This document shows positions 5,457-5,960 of a stretch of 5,960 nucleotides of DNA, in pieces. The stretch is from positions 1 through 5,960 of the forward strand of contig SKPY01000501.1 of assembly GCA_007119305.1 (NCBI GenBank), written 5' to 3'. The stretch's first letter is position 1. Each line of letters starts with the position of its first letter. Origin of the DNA: Nitriliruptorales bacterium. GTDB taxonomy: Bacteria; Actinomycetota; Nitriliruptoria; Euzebyales; Egibacteraceae. The notes under the pieces are model-generated. The model was not told where the DNA came from. It worked only from the letters and a program-made list of their open reading frames with translations, and did no database searches. Made by a program: the position numbers and the translations under genes.

Positions 5457-5483
5457 AGCCGAGGCGTCGCCGGACTCGGCTAC
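5455..5483. promoter_or_regulatory. Perfect 9-bp inverted repeat at the hemolysin III promoter start
   Basis: GTAGCCGAG (5455-5463) and CTCGGCTAC (5475-5483) are exact reverse complements separated by 11 bases. The left arm overlaps the last two bases of the predicted -10 hexamer and the predicted start point. As DNA it suits a dimeric repressor with half-sites 20 bp apart centre to centre. As RNA most of it would form a leader hairpin only if transcription begins further upstream. Confidence 0.6.
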
Positions 5484-5513
5484 GGGTAGGAATGGCGCCG
5501 TAGACGAGGCCAC

Positions 5514-5519
5514 GAGGTG
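5514..5519 (+). promoter_or_regulatory. Ribosome-binding site of the hemolysin III homologue
   Basis: GAGGTG ends 5 bases before the ATG at 5525 and pairs well with the 16S anti-Shine-Dalgarno sequence. It sets the start of this edge-truncated gene. Confidence 0.7.
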
Positions 5520-5524
5520 CACCG

Positions 5525-5960
5525 ATGACGACCGCCATCGCAGTCCCGGCCAAGCCACGCCTGCGCGGGTGGATCCACGCGGTGATGGTGCCGACCGCGC
5601 TGCTGGGCGCTTGGCTGCTCTGGCAATCGGTCTCCGGCGGGCTCACCGCCCGTCTGGCGATCGGCGTCTTCGGGGTCGGCCTCGTCGGCCTCTACGGGGT
5701 GAGCTCCCTCTACCACGTGCCGCGCTGGCCCGCCCGGGTGCGCTACGTGCTCAGCCGCTGTGACCTCGCGATGATCCAGCTCTTCATCGCCGCGACGTTC
5801 ACTCCGGTCGCGTTCTTCACGCTCTCGGGCGCCTGGCGTACGTGGAGCCTCGTCGTGGCCTGGATCATCGCGCTCGCCGGCGCTGCCGTGTCCGCGTCAC
5901 CGCTGAGCGGGCCCCGCTGGCTCTCCGCGGCCGGCTACATGGCCTTCGGCTGGCTCGCCG
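5525..5960 (+). CDS. Hemolysin III family (PAQR/YqfA-like) membrane protein, N-terminal part
   Basis: The frame is open from ATG 5525 to the right edge, giving 145 codons plus one base, roughly two thirds of the family's usual 200-230 residues. After a short basic N-terminus (PRLRGWIH, 11-18) hydrophobic helices appear at about 18-36, 43-63, 82-102, 106-126 and from 133 to the edge, as expected of the seven-helix family. The family pattern S-x3-H ... D is visible as VSSLYH (59-64, with Ser60 and His64) and Asp80 in SRCDLAMI, followed by FIAATFTPV (87-95), which corresponds to the more common IAGTYTP. In PAQR proteins the Ser, His and Asp, with two C-terminal His outside this window, surround a buried zinc. 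Despite the name, lysis of cells is unproven for most members, and a membrane-homeostasis or hydrolase-like role is considered more likely. The gene is divergent from purN. Confidence 0.88.
   Translation, partial: MTTAIAVPAKPRLRGWIHAVMVPTALLGAWLLWQSVSGGLTARLAIGVFGVGLVGLYGVSSLYHVPRWPARVRYVLSRCDLAMIQLFIAATFTPVAFFTLSGAWRTWSLVVAWIIALAGAAVSASPLSGPRWLSAAGYMAFGWLA

Larger units (their letters stand above)
5192..5524. other. Divergent intergenic region between purN and the hemolysin III homologue
   Basis: This 333-bp stretch has no supported gene. In order it holds the purN leader with a short hairpin over its ribosome-binding site, a palindrome and promoter-like element facing purN, a block of about six ~22-bp degenerate direct repeats, a promoter-like element facing the hemolysin III gene with its own inverted repeat, and a ribosome-binding site. 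The open frames crossing it lack ribosome-binding sites and have less G/C-biased third positions than the flanking genes. Confidence 0.8.

Noticed and set aside
5210..5458. 82-codon plus-strand open frame across the repeat array
   Set aside because: It starts at GTG with no ribosome-binding site, its third positions are less G/C-biased than those of neighbouring genes, and it crosses both predicted promoters.
4885..5646. Long minus-strand open frame across purN, the intergenic region and the hemolysin III gene
   Set aside because: It overlaps two well-supported genes in other frames. Its length reflects the scarcity of stops in G+C-rich DNA.

Overview
The window is about 70% G+C by eye, with G/C at most third codon positions and compact genes. 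This points to an actinobacterium (Actinomycetota). The gene set does not allow a finer assignment, and no mobile elements, tRNA, rRNA or CRISPR arrays are visible.

Layout from left to right. A conserved hypothetical protein runs off the left edge on the minus strand (1-365). Divergent from it, across 41 bp, is a complete plus-strand S9-family serine peptidase (407-2383). It ends 28 bp from the stop of a convergent minus-strand gene for a small single-pass membrane protein with a repetitive acidic tail (2412-2921). Upstream of that gene on the same strand lie purH (2969-4528) and purN (4571-5191). A 333-bp intergenic region (5192-5524) separates purN from a divergent plus-strand gene for a hemolysin III/PAQR-type membrane protein, which runs off the right edge (5525-5960).

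How the genes work together. purN makes formyl-GAR, and purH carries out the last two steps to IMP. Both use 10-formyl-tetrahydrofolate, and their spacing suggests one transcript, purN-purH-(membrane protein). The S9 peptidase, the left-edge protein and the hemolysin III homologue have no evident link to purine synthesis.

The most unusual part is the purN/hlyIII intergenic region. It holds about six degenerate tandem copies of a ~22-bp unit (5281-5410), flanked by two divergent promoter-like elements. Each promoter overlaps its own perfect or near-perfect inverted repeat (5233-5254 and 5455-5483). The purN start is also preceded by a short hairpin that contains its ribosome-binding site. This looks like a two-sided regulatory region, but no regulator can be named from sequence alone.
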